The notes under the pieces were generated by a model. It did no database searches. It saw only the letters and a program-made list of their open reading frames with translations, and was not told the DNA's origin. Below are positions 9,981 through 17,835 of a stretch of 64,000 nucleotides of DNA, piece after piece. Made by a program: the position numbers and the translations under genes. This stretch comes from Sinobaca qinghaiensis (lineage in GTDB: Bacteria > Bacillota > Bacilli > Bacillales > Marinococcaceae). The stretch's first letter is position 1; each line of letters starts with the position of its first letter. The stretch covers positions 186,001 to 250,000 of the forward strand of contig NZ_RAPK01000007.1 of the NCBI RefSeq assembly GCF_003610495.1, written 5' to 3'.

Positions 9981-10051
9981 TAGGGTATCCTCCTGTTTCT
10001 ATAGTGCGCACTTCCAAAGTGCTGCCTGTGTTTCTATGTTCATGTAAAACA

Positions 10052-10080
10052 ATTATATAGAACAGTCCGCAGACTGAAAT
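10052..10080 (-). promoter_or_regulatory. Possible pnp promoter
   Basis: A perfect TATAAT -10 (10057-10052) lies in the rpsO-pnp gap. The best -35 at 16-17 bp (ATTTCA/TTTCAG) is poor. A small GCACTT hairpin follows in the leader, just before the pnp ribosome binding site. Confidence 0.4.
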
Positions 10081-10097
10081 AATTTCTTAAAAATGGC

Positions 10098-10123
10098 AAA
10101 AAAAGCGGGAGTTGCCCTCCCGC
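10098..10123 (-). terminator. Rho-independent terminator of rpsO
   Basis: A perfect 7-bp GCGGGAG/CTCCCGC stem with a five-base loop, followed by TTTTTTT on the minus strand. Confidence 0.92.
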
Positions 10124-10134
10124 TTTTCTTACAT

Positions 10135-10404
10135 TTATCTACGCAATCCAAGACTTTTGATTAATTCACGATAACGCATAACATCTTTGTTACGAAGGTA
10201 CGTAAGCAGGTTACGACGCTTACCAACCATTTTTAACAAGCCGCGGCGGGAATGATGATCTTTCTTGTGTGTGCGCAAATGCTCGTTAAGTGTGTTGATC
10301 TGCTCCGTTAAAATTGCTACCTGTACTTCTGGTGAACCCGTATCATTTTCGTGCGTTTTGTACTGCTCAACAATTTCAGTTTTTCTTTCCAAAGTTAAAG
10401 CCAT
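10135..10404 (-). CDS. rpsO: 30S ribosomal protein S15
   Basis: Primary 16S rRNA-binding protein of the platform, 89 aa, exactly the usual size. Start is ATG at 10404 ([14 protein letters not shown]), with GGAGG 8 nt upstream; the open frame extends six codons further but that would include the ribosome binding site. The conserved core [18 protein letters not shown] is present. It has a good sigma-A promoter and a leader of about 85 nt, and ends in a strong terminator, so it behaves as a single-gene unit between ribF and pnp. Confidence 0.97.
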   Translation of the reverse strand: MALTLERKTEIVEQYKTHENDTGSPEVQVAILTEQINTLNEHLRTHKKDHHSRRGLLKMVGKRRNLLTYLRNKDVMRYRELIKSLGLRR

Positions 10405-10411
10405 CCAAAGC

Positions 10412-10490
10412 ACCTCCTTCAATTAGTTAACGCCAATTCCCTAGCAGGACGTCGGAGGAACGTGCATGCCAAGCAACGGCTTGATTACAT
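10412..10490 (-). promoter_or_regulatory. rpsO leader, possible S15 autoregulatory site
   Basis: The transcript from the rpsO promoter starts with a GC-rich, pairing-prone segment. It contains GTTCC and GGGAA arms and a CAAGC/GCTTG hairpin before the ribosome binding site. Bacillaceae rpsO leaders are known to bind S15 and repress translation. I infer the same here from position and local pairing; I have not matched it to a covariance model. Confidence 0.45.
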
Positions 10491-10495
10491 TCAAT

Positions 10496-10524
10496 AGAAT
10501 ACGCTTTTTTTCAGGAAAATGCAA
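10496..10524 (-). promoter_or_regulatory. Sigma-A promoter of rpsO
   Basis: TTGCAT (10524-10519), 17-bp spacer, TATTCT (10501-10496) on the minus strand, about 90 bp upstream of the rpsO start and just after the ribF stop. Confidence 0.7.
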
Positions 10525-10542
10525 GGCATTAACTCTTTCTTT

Positions 10543-11520
10543 TCACAAATCCTGCGTCCGGATTTCCCGGTGCTGTCCCGAAAGCACTTTCTCTGCCTGC
10601 TTTTTATCGAGATGGAGCTGTTCAATGAGGTTTTCCACCGAAGAAAATTTCTTTTCCCCGCGCAGACGCTGTACCCATTCTACGTCTACTTTGGCTCCGT
10701 AAATCGACTCATCCATATCAAATACGTGCACTTCCACCTCCGGGCGTTCTGCCCTGATGTCATGGAAAGTCGGCTTATAGCCGATATTGCAGACCCCTTT
10801 CCAGCGTCTGCCCTGCACAGTAAACCAAACCGCATAAACGCCGGTATCGGGAACGATATAAGGATCTTCTATCTGGACATTAGCCGTTGGAAATCCAATC
10901 GTCCGGCCCCGCTGTTCTCCCTTAACGACTAATCCTCTGATCGCGTATAGTCTCCCGAGCAGTACGGAAGCCTTTTCCACATTGCCTTCCAAAATACACT
11001 GCTTGATTAACGTCGAGCTGATCTTTTCGTTTTCCCATTCTTTTTTCCCAACCGTTGTGTAGTCCAGTTTGCCCCGCGCATGAAAAGGAAGAGTTTCCAT
11101 CGTCCCCTTACCGAGACGGCCGTAGGAAAAATCGAATCCTGCCACAACGTGAATCGTACGCGATCCGATCAAATAGGAATCGACAAATTCCTGAGGCTCG
11201 AGCTCTGCAAACTGCTGGTCAAAATGAACGACGAACAGGTAATCAACTTCCAGCTTTTTCATCTCTTCTTCCTTAACCGGAAGCGGCGTAATATACCGCA
11301 TTGTTTCCTCGGAATAATCGGGAGATAAAACCGTTTTAGGATGGGGGCTGAACGTCATCACTGCAAGCTTTGCCTGTTTTTGGCCGGCAATCTGCCCTGC
11401 GGTGCGGATGACCTCCTGATGCCCCCGGTGAACCCCGTCAAAATAACCCAGAGCCATAACCAAAGGCGGAAAATCTTCAGCTTTTGGTATGTTGTCGTGG
11501 TATACATAAATAGTTTTCAT
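10543..11520 (-). CDS. ribF: Bifunctional riboflavin kinase / FAD synthetase
   Basis: Makes FMN and then FAD from riboflavin (called RibC in B. subtilis). The protein has 325 aa. The N-terminal FAD synthetase domain shows GYFDGVHRGHQ (about 26-36) and TFSPHPKTV. The C-terminal flavokinase domain starts near residue 190 with RGRTIGFPTANV. It lies 31 bp after truB and is co-transcribed with it, the standard truB-ribF pair. No FMN riboswitch is visible upstream, as expected for this constitutive gene. Confidence 0.96.
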   Translation of the reverse strand: MKTIYVYHDNIPKAEDFPPLVMALGYFDGVHRGHQEVIRTAGQIAGQKQAKLAVMTFSPHPKTVLSPDYSEETMRYITPLPVKEEEMKKLEVDYLFVVHFDQQFAELEPQEFVDSYLIGSRTIHVVAGFDFSYGRLGKGTMETLPFHARGKLDYTTVGKKEWENEKISSTLIKQCILEGNVEKASVLLGRLYAIRGLVVKGEQRGRTIGFPTANVQIEDPYIVPDTGVYAVWFTVQGRRWKGVCNIGYKPTFHDIRAERPEVEVHVFDMDESIYGAKVDVEWVQRLRGEKKFSSVENLIEQLHLDKKQAEKVLSGQHREIRTQDL

Positions 11521-11551
11521 TATCTCACCTTTCCAATCGCCCGGGCTTCTG

Positions 11552-12466
11552 CTATGACCTGGCTTCGATATGCAGCATAGTTTTCGGTTTTATTTTATCA
11601 GGTTTCGTCGGATGCTTCTCATACACAGCCAGCGGCGTTTGACCGGCCATAAAGATAAACGGGGAGGGCATGCCTTCCTCGTATGGAAGCACAGCTCCAT
11701 TTTTAATTAACGCTGTTTCTTCCTCAGCTGCCTCCCGCCGCTCTATATGAGCCAGTGCTCCGGCAATAGGAATGACGGCCGTTCCAAGCCTGTTTTCTGC
11801 CTGAAGCTGTGCCAGCTGCTCCAGCGTCCAGCTGTCTTTTTCCCTGAAGGGACCCGATCCTGTCCGGATGAGGCTTTTCATATGAGCCGGCACGGAAAGG
11901 GCTTTTCCTATATCAACGGCAAGCGTCCGTATGTAGGTGCCTTTACTGCAGACAATATCACATTCAAATGTAAATTCACCGCCGCTGTAGGACAAACTGT
12001 CTTCGTTTAACGTAATCGAATAGATGGTTATTTTCTTGGAAGGCCTTTCTACTTCTTTTCCTTCCCGGGCATATTCATATAACTTTCTGCCGTTCACTTT
12101 CACTGCTGAATACATCGGCGGAACCTGCACGAGCTCCCCGGTAAACTGCTGCAGCGTGTTTTCAATATCTTTTTTAGAAACGGATCCCGGGTCGAGCGTA
12201 TCGACCAGCTCGCCTTCTGCGTCTTCGGTTGTAGTGCTGCTTCCAAGAGCTACTACACACCGGTAGCTTTTAGGAAGATCCATCATGTAATCGGAGATCT
12301 TTGTGGCACGTTCAATGCAAATCGGCAGTATGCCTTCGACAGCTGGATCAAGTGTGCCGGTGTGGCCTACTTTTTTGGTGCCGGCAATTTTTCTTATTTT
12401 ATATACACAGTCATGTGACGTGATTCCTGCAGGTTTCCAAACGGGAATAATCCCTTCAATACTCAT
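11552..12466 (-). CDS. truB: tRNA pseudouridine-55 synthase
   Basis: Isomerises U55 in the T loop of tRNAs. The protein has 304 aa. The catalytic aspartate is Asp40 in GHTGTLDP, preceded by the family motif KPAGITSHD. A C-terminal PUA-like segment follows. It is separated from rbfA by a long terminator hairpin, so truB-ribF may form its own unit, though I see no convincing promoter in the remaining 50 bp. Confidence 0.96.
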   Translation of the reverse strand: MSIEGIIPVWKPAGITSHDCVYKIRKIAGTKKVGHTGTLDPAVEGILPICIERATKISDYMMDLPKSYRCVVALGSSTTTEDAEGELVDTLDPGSVSKKDIENTLQQFTGELVQVPPMYSAVKVNGRKLYEYAREGKEVERPSKKITIYSITLNEDSLSYSGGEFTFECDIVCSKGTYIRTLAVDIGKALSVPAHMKSLIRTGSGPFREKDSWTLEQLAQLQAENRLGTAVIPIAGALAHIERREAAEEETALIKNGAVLPYEEGMPSPFIFMAGQTPLAVYEKHPTKPDKIKPKTMLHIEARS

Positions 12467-12516
12467 AATGACGGCTCCTCTTATCTATCAATTCACTCTT
12501 GTTATCTATACTAGCG

Positions 12517-12587
12517 CAAAACAAAAAGAACTGTCCATAAATGAAGTTCTATTTTCTTGAGAAAATAACCCTTCGTATGGACAGTTC
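12517..12587 (-). terminator. Long bipartite terminator after rbfA
   Basis: GAACTGTCCATA pairs perfectly with TATGGACAGTTC (12 bp) and is followed by TTTTTGTTTTG. The 36-nt loop contains its own ATTTTC/GAAAAT hairpin. It closes the rimP-nusA-infB-rbfA operon. Confidence 0.85.
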
Positions 12588-12603
12588 CTGCTTTGTTTAC
12601 CTT

Positions 12604-12957
12604 CTATTTATCATCTTCATGATGGATTTCTCTAAGAAGGGATTCAATTCTATTACCATAGTCAATCGACTCATCAAATTCAAACATAATTTCCGGCGTT
12701 TTGCGAAGCTGAATCCGTTTGCCGATTTCGCTGCGGATATATCCTTTTGCTTTCGTTAAAGCCTGAAGTGCATCATTTTTCTTTTCGTCATCGCCAAGTA
12801 CGGTAATAAATACTTTGGCCTGCTGCAGGTCTCCGGTCACGTCCACACCGGTGACCGTAATAAATTCTATTCTTGGATCTTTTAGATCCCGGGTAAACAT
12901 GGAAGCCAGTTCTTTTTTCATCTGTTCTCCAACCCGGTTGGCACGGATATTACTCAT
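12604..12957 (-). CDS. rbfA: 30S ribosome-binding factor A
   Basis: Late 30S maturation and cold-adaptation factor acting on the 5' end of 16S rRNA. The protein has 117 aa with a KH-like fold. The family N-terminus [15 protein letters not shown] and the central DPRI.FITVTGV.V..DL segment are both clear. It is the last gene of the rimP-nusA-ylxR-ylxQ-infB-ylxP-rbfA operon, 18 bp after ylxP, and is followed by a strong terminator. Confidence 0.96.
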   Translation of the reverse strand: MSNIRANRVGEQMKKELASMFTRDLKDPRIEFITVTGVDVTGDLQQAKVFITVLGDDEKKNDALQALTKAKGYIRSEIGKRIQLRKTPEIMFEFDESIDYGNRIESLLREIHHEDDK

Positions 12958-12975
12958 CGTTCTTCTGCCTCCTTC

Positions 12976-13254
12976 TTACAGCCACTCATACGTTGTGATT
13001 GTTCGTTCTATTTCCATTTCCCTGTCTGCCCATTCTAAAACGTGTGCCAGCTCTTTTTCAGCTGCTTTCTTTGAATTGGCTACGGTGACAGCAGAAAGGG
13101 CTGTGAGGTTCCATGTGTCGTGATAGTCCATTTCCGCAATGGATACATTACAGTGCTTCCGGATTTTATTTTTCAGCCGTAAAAGCACAGAGCGCTTATC
13201 CTTTAGGGAATAAGCGCTGTGTATCAGGCATTCAAAATGAACGGCTCCGATCAT
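12976..13254 (-). CDS. ylxP: DUF503 family protein YlxP
   Basis: Small conserved protein of 92 aa that occurs between infB and rbfA across Bacilli and is thought to assist ribosome assembly, though its activity is not established. The family signature is visible as [20 protein letters not shown] near the N-terminus. Its ATG overlaps the infB stop codon (ATGA), so translation is probably coupled. Confidence 0.9.
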   Translation of the reverse strand: MIGAVHFECLIHSAYSLKDKRSVLLRLKNKIRKHCNVSIAEMDYHDTWNLTALSAVTVANSKKAAEKELAHVLEWADREMEIERTITTYEWL

Positions 13255-15353
13255 GTGCGTTTGATTTCTTCCATGACGTACGCTTCAATTACGTCGCCTT
13301 CTCGCAGATCATTAAACTTGGTAAGCGTTACACCGCACTCATAGCCGGCGCTTACTTCTTTCACGTCATCTTTAAAGCGTTTCAGCGCGTTGATTGCACC
13401 TTCATAAATAACGATGCCATCACGGATAAGGCGGACGGTAGAATCTCTGGTGATTTTACCTTCCGTTACGTAGCTTCCTGCAATGGTACCAATTTTCGAT
13501 ACTTTAAACAGCTGGCGGATTTCCACCTGACCGATAACTTTTTCTTCAAATATCGGGTCAAGCATACCTTTCATCGCTGCTTCAATCTCTTCAATTGCAT
13601 CGTATATAACACGGTGCTGGCGGATATCTACTTTTTCTACATCAGCCGTACGCTTAGCGTTCACGTCAGGTCGTACGTTGAATCCAATAATAATGGCATT
13701 GGAAGCGGAAGCCAGAATAACGTCTGATTCTGCAATAGCGCCTGCTCCTGCATGGATAATATTAATCTTGACACCTTCTACATCAATTTTTTCCAATGAG
13801 CCTTTTACTGCTTCTACAGAACCCTGTACGTCTGCTTTTACAATAACATTGATCTCTTTCATATTGCCGTCCTGAATCTGGCTGAACAGATCATCAATGC
13901 TGACGCGGTTTGTTAGGTTGCGCTCTTCGTCTTTCGCTCTGGCGGCTCTCTGCTCCCCAACGCTGCGGGCTTTTTTCTCGTCTTCGAATACAACAAACTG
14001 ATCGCCTGCCTGCGGTACGTCACTCAAACCAGTAATTTCAACCGGAGTGGATGGCGCTGCTGACTTCACGCGGCGGCCGAGATCATTGACCATGGCGCGG
14101 ATTCGACCGAATGTGTTTCCGACTACGATCGGATCGCCGACATGCATGGTGCCGTCCTGCACAAGAAGGGTCGCAACTGGTCCTTTTCCTTTATCGAGCT
14201 CTGCTTCAATAACCGTGCCCGTCGCACGTTTGTCCGGGTTTGCTTTGTATTCTTCTACTTCGGATACAAGAAGGATCATTTCAACGAGCTCATCAATGCC
14301 TTCTCCCTTAATAGCAGATACGTTAACGAAAATCGTTTCGCCGCCCCATGCTTCCGGAACCAATTCAAATTCTGTCAGTTCCTGCATTACGCGGTCCGGG
14401 TTGGCACCCTCTTTGTCCATTTTGTTTACCGCTACAATAATCGGCACTTCCGCTGCTTTTGCATGGGCAATTGCCTCTTTTGTCTGCGGCATAACACCGT
14501 CGTCTGCGGCTACCACAAGGATCGTAATATCTGTTACCTGGGCACCGCGGGCTCTCATTGTAGTAAATGCAGCGTGTCCGGGAGTATCAAGGAACGTAAT
14601 TTTTTTATTATTTTCTTCAATCTGGTAGGCACCAATGTGCTGCGTAATGCCGCCTGCTTCGCCTGCCGTTACTTTTGTATGACGGATCGAATCAAGAAGC
14701 GTCGTTTTACCGTGGTCAACGTGTCCCATGATAGTAACTACCGGCGGACGTTCCGTACGGTTTTCTTCGCTGTCGTTTTCGTCTGTGTAGATATCAATAT
14801 CGAGCTTGTCTATTACTTCTTCTTCTTCAACTTCCACGCCGTAATCAGCCGTGATCAGTTCAATGGTTTCTTTATCAAGTGATTCGTTTTTTGTTGCCAT
14901 TACGCCGAGTTTCATCAGCTTTTTAATAACTTCGGAAGAATCTCTGTGCAGCTTTTCAGCCAGTTCTCCTACGGTTAAAGATTCGATGAACGTAATCTTT
15001 TTAGGTAGGGCAAGAATCTGGTGAGGTGACTTGCTCTGCTGACGTGAGCTTCCTCTTCTTTTTCCTCTGCCTCTTGGATTGGATTGACTGCCGCGGTTGT
15101 TTGGTTTCGAGTTATTTTTAGTATTATTCATATTTGTATTTTTCTTTCCCTCATTTTCTGTTTTTTTATTAGTAGAAGCTTTTGGAGCTTCTGCCGCCGG
15201 CTTTGCCGGTGCCTGGATTTTTTTTATATCCTCATCGCTAATAATCGACATATGGTTGGAAACTTCCACGCCTTTGCTTTTTAGAGCCTGGACGATGTCC
15301 TTACTGGACTTGTCCACCTGTTTGGCATATTCGTACACCCTCATTTTGCTCAT
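13251..15353 (-). CDS. infB: Translation initiation factor IF-2
   Basis: GTPase that places initiator tRNA on the 30S subunit. With the start at ATG 15353 ([17 protein letters not shown] 8 nt upstream) it has 700 aa. A GTG five codons earlier overlaps the ribosome binding site. Order: IF2N helical domain (1-50), Lys/Asn/Gly/Arg-rich linker (about 55-110), second IF2N domain, G domain with GHVDHGKT at 210-217 and NKMD, then domains II-IV. The linker is shorter than in many homologues. It is in the nusA operon, and its stop overlaps ylxP. Confidence 0.97.
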   Translation of the reverse strand: MSKMRVYEYAKQVDKSSKDIVQALKSKGVEVSNHMSIISDEDIKKIQAPAKPAAEAPKASTNKKTENEGKKNTNMNNTKNNSKPNNRGSQSNPRGRGKRRGSSRQQSKSPHQILALPKKITFIESLTVGELAEKLHRDSSEVIKKLMKLGVMATKNESLDKETIELITADYGVEVEEEEVIDKLDIDIYTDENDSEENRTERPPVVTIMGHVDHGKTTLLDSIRHTKVTAGEAGGITQHIGAYQIEENNKKITFLDTPGHAAFTTMRARGAQVTDITILVVAADDGVMPQTKEAIAHAKAAEVPIIVAVNKMDKEGANPDRVMQELTEFELVPEAWGGETIFVNVSAIKGEGIDELVEMILLVSEVEEYKANPDKRATGTVIEAELDKGKGPVATLLVQDGTMHVGDPIVVGNTFGRIRAMVNDLGRRVKSAAPSTPVEITGLSDVPQAGDQFVVFEDEKKARSVGEQRAARAKDEERNLTNRVSIDDLFSQIQDGNMKEINVIVKADVQGSVEAVKGSLEKIDVEGVKINIIHAGAGAIAESDVILASASNAIIIGFNVRPDVNAKRTADVEKVDIRQHRVIYDAIEEIEAAMKGMLDPIFEEKVIGQVEIRQLFKVSKIGTIAGSYVTEGKITRDSTVRLIRDGIVIYEGAINALKRFKDDVKEVSAGYECGVTLTKFNDLREGDVIEAYVMEEIKRT

Positions 15354-15371
15354 AAGCCTAACCTCCACCTT

Positions 15372-15674
15372 CTAATTATCCAGCAATGAGATTAGCTTTT
15401 TCGCGAATCCTTCATCGGTAATCCCTACGGTCACCCTTTCCCCTTTTCCAAGCGCTTGTCCCAGCGTCTGACGGGTTCCGGCAATTCTGTACGGTACGCG
15501 ATAATAGCTGGATTTGTCGTTAAATTTCTTCTGCGTATTTTCCGACGCATCCCCGGCTACAATAACGAGCCGGAGCGTCTGGCTGCGGATATCTTTCAGG
15601 ACGGCTGTGTCACCAGTTTTTACTTTACCGGCTCTGGACGCCAGTCCAAGCAGCGAATAAAATTTATCATTCAT
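15372..15674 (-). CDS. ylxQ: L7Ae family RNA-binding protein YlxQ
   Basis: Ribosomal protein L7Ae/L30e/S12e/Gadd45 family, 100 aa. The fold is recognisable from LLGLASRAGKVKTGDTAVL and the LVIVAGDAS core. B. subtilis YlxQ binds kink-turn RNA; its cellular target is unclear. The gene overlaps the ylxR stop by 4 bp and lies 18 bp before infB. Confidence 0.93.
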   Translation of the reverse strand: MNDKFYSLLGLASRAGKVKTGDTAVLKDIRSQTLRLVIVAGDASENTQKKFNDKSSYYRVPYRIAGTRQTLGQALGKGERVTVGITDEGFAKKLISLLDN

Positions 15675-15943
15675 GGTTTTTTTCCTTTGTTTCTTTCCTG
15701 CAGCAAGCGGTCATAGTCGTCCGGGCTGAGGGATACTTTCAGGTGACGGGAAAGCGCATCCCGTTTCTTTGCTTCCAGAAAAACGGATTCCTCGTTTGTC
15801 AGATAAGCGCCGCGGCCGTTTTTTTTGCCGCTGAAGTCTACGCTTACATATCCCTCGGTATCACGCACGATACGGACAAGCTCTTTTTTAGTACCTGATT
15901 CTCCGCTTACAATGCATTTTCTAATAGGAGGTTTGCGTTTCAA
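15671..15943 (-). CDS. ylxR: YlxR family nucleic-acid binding protein (RNase P modulator)
   Basis: A basic 90-aa protein with the family motifs RKCIVSGE near the N-terminus and KNGRGAYLTN mid-protein. Homologues at the nusA-infB locus bind the RNase P RNA and modulate its activity (RnpM); earlier work described YlxR as a regulator. It sits between nusA and ylxQ with tight spacing and belongs to the same operon. Confidence 0.93.
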   Translation of the reverse strand: MKRKPPIRKCIVSGESGTKKELVRIVRDTEGYVSVDFSGKKNGRGAYLTNEESVFLEAKKRDALSRHLKVSLSPDDYDRLLQERNKGKKP

Positions 15944-15969
15944 CTCTTTTCGCTCCTTTAAACTCGCTG

Positions 15970-17073
15970 TTATGACTCTTCGAAGCTGTCATCCCAGGCT
16001 TCTTCTTCTGTTTCTTCTTTTGGAACATAAAGACCGAGCTCTTCGGCTTCCGTCTGGCTTTTTATATCTATTTTCCAGCCGGTAAGCTTTGCAGCCAGAC
16101 GTGCATTCTGGCCTCTTTTTCCGATAGCAAGGGATAATTGGTAATCCGGCACGATAACGAGCGTGCTTTTATTATCATCATCCACCTGCACATCGAGAAC
16201 TTTAGAAGGACTCAGCGCATTTGCTACGTATTCAAACGGGTCTGTAGACCACTGTACAATATCAATTTTTTCGCCTTTTAATTCATCGACGATTGCCTGA
16301 ACACGCTGACCGCGCTGGCCTACACAGGATCCTACCGGATCCACTTCCGGGTCTTCTGCGTGAACGGATATTTTTGAACGGTCTCCCGCTTCTCTTGCAA
16401 CAGAAATAATCTCCACAGTTCCATCATATATTTCCGGCACTTCTAATTCAAATAGTCTTTTCAGCAGACCCGGGTGGGTTCTGGAAATAACGATCTGCGG
16501 ACCTTTTGTCGTTTTTTCCACCTTCGTAATATACGCTTTAATCCGGTCGTTGTGCTTATAGTTTTCATTGGGCATCTGCTCTCCCTGCGGAAGAAGCGCC
16601 TCTACTTTTCCAAGATCGACGTAAATAAACCGGTGATCCTGGCGCTGAACGATCCCAGTCATGATATCTTCTTCGCGGTCTATGAAGTCAGAATAAATAA
16701 TGCCTCTTTCTGCCTCGCGGACACGCTGGGTAACGACCTGCTTTGCCGTCTGGGCCGCGATACGTCCGAAGTTTTTCGGCGTTACCTCCAGCTCCACTAC
16801 ATCATCAAGCTCATACTCGGAGTACATTTCCCGTGCCTCTGCAAGCGAAATTTCAAGTCTCGGATCAAATACCTCTTCGACTATTTCTTTACGTGCGAAC
16901 ACGCGGATGCTTCCATTATCACGGCTTACATCCACCCGTACGTTCTGTGCCTGGTTAAAATTGCGCTTATAAGCTGATATTAATGCAGCTTCAATCGCTT
17001 CCAGAATAATTTCTTTTTCAATGCCTTTATCTTTTTCCAGTGAATTTAGTGCATCCATAAAATCTGTATTCAC
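15970..17073 (-). CDS. nusA: Transcription termination/antitermination factor NusA
   Basis: RNA polymerase-associated factor controlling pausing, intrinsic termination and rRNA antitermination. The protein has 367 aa (B. subtilis 371). The N-terminal polymerase-binding domain (1-125), S1 domain (about 135-200), and KH1 and KH2 domains (about 230-345, with [11 protein letters not shown] and [11 protein letters not shown]) are all present, followed by a short acidic tail. The tandem AR repeats of E. coli NusA are absent, as normal for Firmicutes. It lies 31 bp after rimP. Confidence 0.97.
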   Translation of the reverse strand: MNTDFMDALNSLEKDKGIEKEIILEAIEAALISAYKRNFNQAQNVRVDVSRDNGSIRVFARKEIVEEVFDPRLEISLAEAREMYSEYELDDVVELEVTPKNFGRIAAQTAKQVVTQRVREAERGIIYSDFIDREEDIMTGIVQRQDHRFIYVDLGKVEALLPQGEQMPNENYKHNDRIKAYITKVEKTTKGPQIVISRTHPGLLKRLFELEVPEIYDGTVEIISVAREAGDRSKISVHAEDPEVDPVGSCVGQRGQRVQAIVDELKGEKIDIVQWSTDPFEYVANALSPSKVLDVQVDDDNKSTLVIVPDYQLSLAIGKRGQNARLAAKLTGWKIDIKSQTEAEELGLYVPKEETEEEAWDDSFEES

Positions 17074-17104
17074 GGATTATCCTCCCCCTTGTTATCGGTA
17101 CCTC

Positions 17105-17575
17105 TTAAAATTCGATGGCCAGTCTGGCTTTTGCTACTTTTTTATAAGGAATTTCCATTCTGACTTTTTTCTGCTTTTCTTTTTGGCTGATTTCCAATAT
17201 GCCATCTTGAAAAGAGAGCAGCGTTCCTTCGAAGACTTTATCGCCGTTTAAAGGCTTATAGGTCGTAATGTTAATGTATTTGCCTACAGCGCGCTTAATG
17301 TCTTCCTCCGATTTGAGCGGACGCTCTGCACCTGGTGAGGATACTTCGAGGTAATAATTTTCATTTACCGGATCCTGTTCATCAAGTTTTTCGCTTAGTC
17401 TCTCACTTACGGTTCCACAGTCTTCAATAGCTATTCCTTTTGGACTATCTATATATACACGCAGAAACCAATTTTTTCCTTCTTTTTTATATTCCACTTC
17501 AACTAGTTCTAGCCCTAAATCTTCCAAGATGGGCTGAACAAGTCGTCTGGCGGTATCTTTGACCCGCTCGCTCAT
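17105..17575 (-). CDS. rimP: Ribosome maturation factor RimP
   Basis: Needed for 30S subunit assembly. The start is taken as the ATG at 17575 (MSERVKDTARRL), because AGGAGG lies 6 nt upstream; the in-frame ATG two codons earlier directly abuts that site. This gives 156 aa, the same as the B. subtilis protein. The family motifs LVEVEYKKEG and LEVSSPGAERPL are present. It is the first gene of the nusA-infB operon, with its own promoter and a leader containing competing hairpins. Confidence 0.95.
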   Translation of the reverse strand: MSERVKDTARRLVQPILEDLGLELVEVEYKKEGKNWFLRVYIDSPKGIAIEDCGTVSERLSEKLDEQDPVNENYYLEVSSPGAERPLKSEEDIKRAVGKYINITTYKPLNGDKVFEGTLLSFQDGILEISQKEKQKKVRMEIPYKKVAKARLAIEF

Positions 17576-17647
17576 AACCATCCTCCTTGATTTATATGAT
17601 AAGCTGTTTTCTTTACGCTACGCCTGTTCATGTATGAAATAAGTGCA

Positions 17648-17692
17648 AAATACCCTTTTTTACAAACGAAAGAGTGGGTATTTACCCACTCT
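17648..17692 (-). promoter_or_regulatory. rimP leader with mutually exclusive hairpins
   Basis: The rimP leader holds a perfect hairpin with a 10-bp AGAGTGGGTA/TACCCACTCT stem at 17671-17692. The AAATACCC arm (17676-17683) can instead pair with GGGTATTT at 17648-17655 downstream. Only a weak U-run (TTCGTTTG) follows the first hairpin. Switching between the two folds could act as an attenuator, but this is inferred from pairing alone. Confidence 0.4.
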
Positions 17693-17728
17693 TCTCCCGA
17701 CGCTTCATATCCATTGCTTTCGCTTAAT

Positions 17729-17757
17729 AGATTACCATAAAACGACTGAAAATGCAA
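17729..17757 (-). promoter_or_regulatory. Sigma-A promoter of the rimP-nusA-infB operon
   Basis: TTGCAT (17757-17752), 17-bp spacer ending in TGG, TAATCT (17734-17729) on the minus strand. This is an extended -10 arrangement in the 255-bp gap between polC and rimP, leaving a leader of about 145 nt. Confidence 0.65.
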
Positions 17758-17835
17758 CCAGAGCTTGTTTTCATGCGCCTTACAGGCTCCTGTTGTTCGT
17801 TTTATCATCCAGGTTCTGCTTCTTCGTGTCTGTTT

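Noticed and set aside
14142-14882. 246-codon plus-strand open frame opposite infB
   Set aside because: Antisense of the conserved IF-2 G-domain region with no ribosome binding site or recognisable domain.
17572-17808. 78-codon minus-strand open frame before rimP
   Set aside because: It runs through the rimP promoter and leader hairpin and overlaps the rimP start; no family resemblance.
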